Below, one piece after another: positions 63,570-64,000 of a DNA stretch of 64,000 bases. Under the pieces are notes generated by a model that ran no database searches, was not told where the DNA came from, and worked only from the letters and a program-made list of their open reading frames with translations. Numbering within the stretch: position 1 is the first letter of the stretch; every line of letters starts with the position of its first letter. The stretch is from positions 1-64,000 of the forward strand of contig JACKDV010000027.1 in assembly GCA_020633315.1 (NCBI GenBank). The letters are read 5' to 3'. A program made the translations under genes and the position numbers. This DNA comes from Myxococcales bacterium (lineage in GTDB: Bacteria > Myxococcota_A > Polyangia > Nannocystales > Nannocystaceae).

Positions 63570-64000
63570 ATGGACATGAACGCTTCGAATCAGACCTTCC
63601 TTCGCCTCGGGCTCCTCTCCACCGTCGTGCTGGGCACTTGGGCCGCCGGCTGCGACTCGGAGCCCCCGCCCGACGAGCCCTTCGCCCTGCTGGTGGATGC
63701 GGTGAGCGACCTCGAGCTCGACGCCCGCGCGCCCGCGGTCGTGCCCGTGCCCGCCCCCGCTCCGCTGCCGGTGGCCGTGCCCGCCCCGTCCCCGCGCTGC
63801 GCGGTCGATGGCGACGGCGACGGCGTGCTCTCGCTGCTGGACTACGAGACGGCGGTGCCGATGGCCCCCGATGCCTGTGCGGGCGCGGGCGGAGCGGTGC
63901 TCGGCAACATCGCGGGGGTGCGCTCGGCCTCGCTGGGCGACGGGGCCTCGGGCTCGCCCTCCGCCCTGGGCATCGAGGCGCCGCCGGTGGCGGCCGGTGG
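63570..64000 (+). CDS. Lipoprotein, 3' end outside window
   Basis: Partial gene; 143 full codons are visible to the right edge. Two Met codons in frame (63570 and 63576) can start it. MNASNQTFLRLGLLSTVVLG, then a lipobox-like AAGC, indicates a lipoprotein. A Pro/Val/Ala-rich segment (VVPVPAPAPLPVAVPAPSP) follows, then DGDGDGVLSLLDYETAVP, an acidic loop resembling thrombospondin type 3/dockerin-like calcium motifs. The rest is outside the window. Confidence 0.65.
   Translation, partial: MDMNASNQTFLRLGLLSTVVLGTWAAGCDSEPPPDEPFALLVDAVSDLELDARAPAVVPVPAPAPLPVAVPAPSPRCAVDGDGDGVLSLLDYETAVPMAPDACAGAGGAVLGNIAGVRSASLGDGASGSPSALGIEAPPVAAG

Overview
This is a very GC-rich, gene-dense chromosomal window that looks like a myxobacterium of the Nannocystis/Plesiocystis/Enhygromyxa type. 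The inference rests on style rather than on a marker gene. About eighteen predicted lipoproteins sit in 64 kb, most with a lipobox followed by a Ser/Thr/Gly/Asp linker and Cys-rich or von Willebrand A domains. There are no insertion sequences, prophage genes, integrases or CRISPR arrays, and the only RNA gene seen is tRNA-Asn(GTT).

Layout. 1-5.4 kb: a broken lipoprotein gene at the edge, a membrane hybrid histidine kinase/receiver protein, and two surface lipoproteins. 5.4-12 kb: a complete N-type rotary ATPase operon (reading order atpD-C-Q-R-B-E-F-A-G, minus strand), translationally coupled throughout. 12-20.8 kb: a membrane patatin-like lipase, a small membrane protein, and lipoproteins including a VWA protein, a GH88/105-like hydrolase and an OmpA-like protein. 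21-30.5 kb: an MCE (MlaD-like) protein with a Cys-rich insertion, an SO_0444-type metal permease fused to an HMA domain, an ECF-like sigma factor with a putative membrane partner, a lipoprotein ending in a tail-fibre (S74) chaperone domain, and a Tat-exported epimerase-like protein. 30.6-37.4 kb: an NTT/MFS-like transporter, a GspC-like PDZ lipoprotein, and the overlapping oxidative pentose-phosphate operon zwf-pgl-gnd. 37.4-50.7 kb: housekeeping and accessory genes (GST, UDP-GlcNAc 2-epimerase, MsrA, phosphopantetheinyl transferase, LOG protein, TerB-like protein, ThDP-dependent lyase with hotdog thioesterase, tRNA-Asn) mixed with more lipoproteins. 50.75-51 kb: remains of, or a frameshifted, Cys-rich RiPP-like small peptide gene. 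51.2-58.5 kb: a second rotary ATPase, of the V/A type (reading order B-D-I-K-E-C-A, minus strand). 58.6-61.8 kb: a MacA/MacB-type ABC export operon. 61.8-64 kb: a VWA lipoprotein and a lipoprotein cut by the window edge.

Themes. Two non-canonical rotary ATPases lie about 40 kb apart, and both have c/K-ring residues that resemble Na+-binding sites. They could manage ion gradients beside a conventional F-ATPase that would have to be encoded elsewhere. Many monocistronic genes, chiefly lipoproteins, carry a TAnnnT (-10-like) hexamer only 5-11 bases before the start codon, with no Shine-Dalgarno site, which suggests leaderless or nearly leaderless transcripts. The ATPase operons instead use ATGA, GTGA or 8-base stop/start overlaps.
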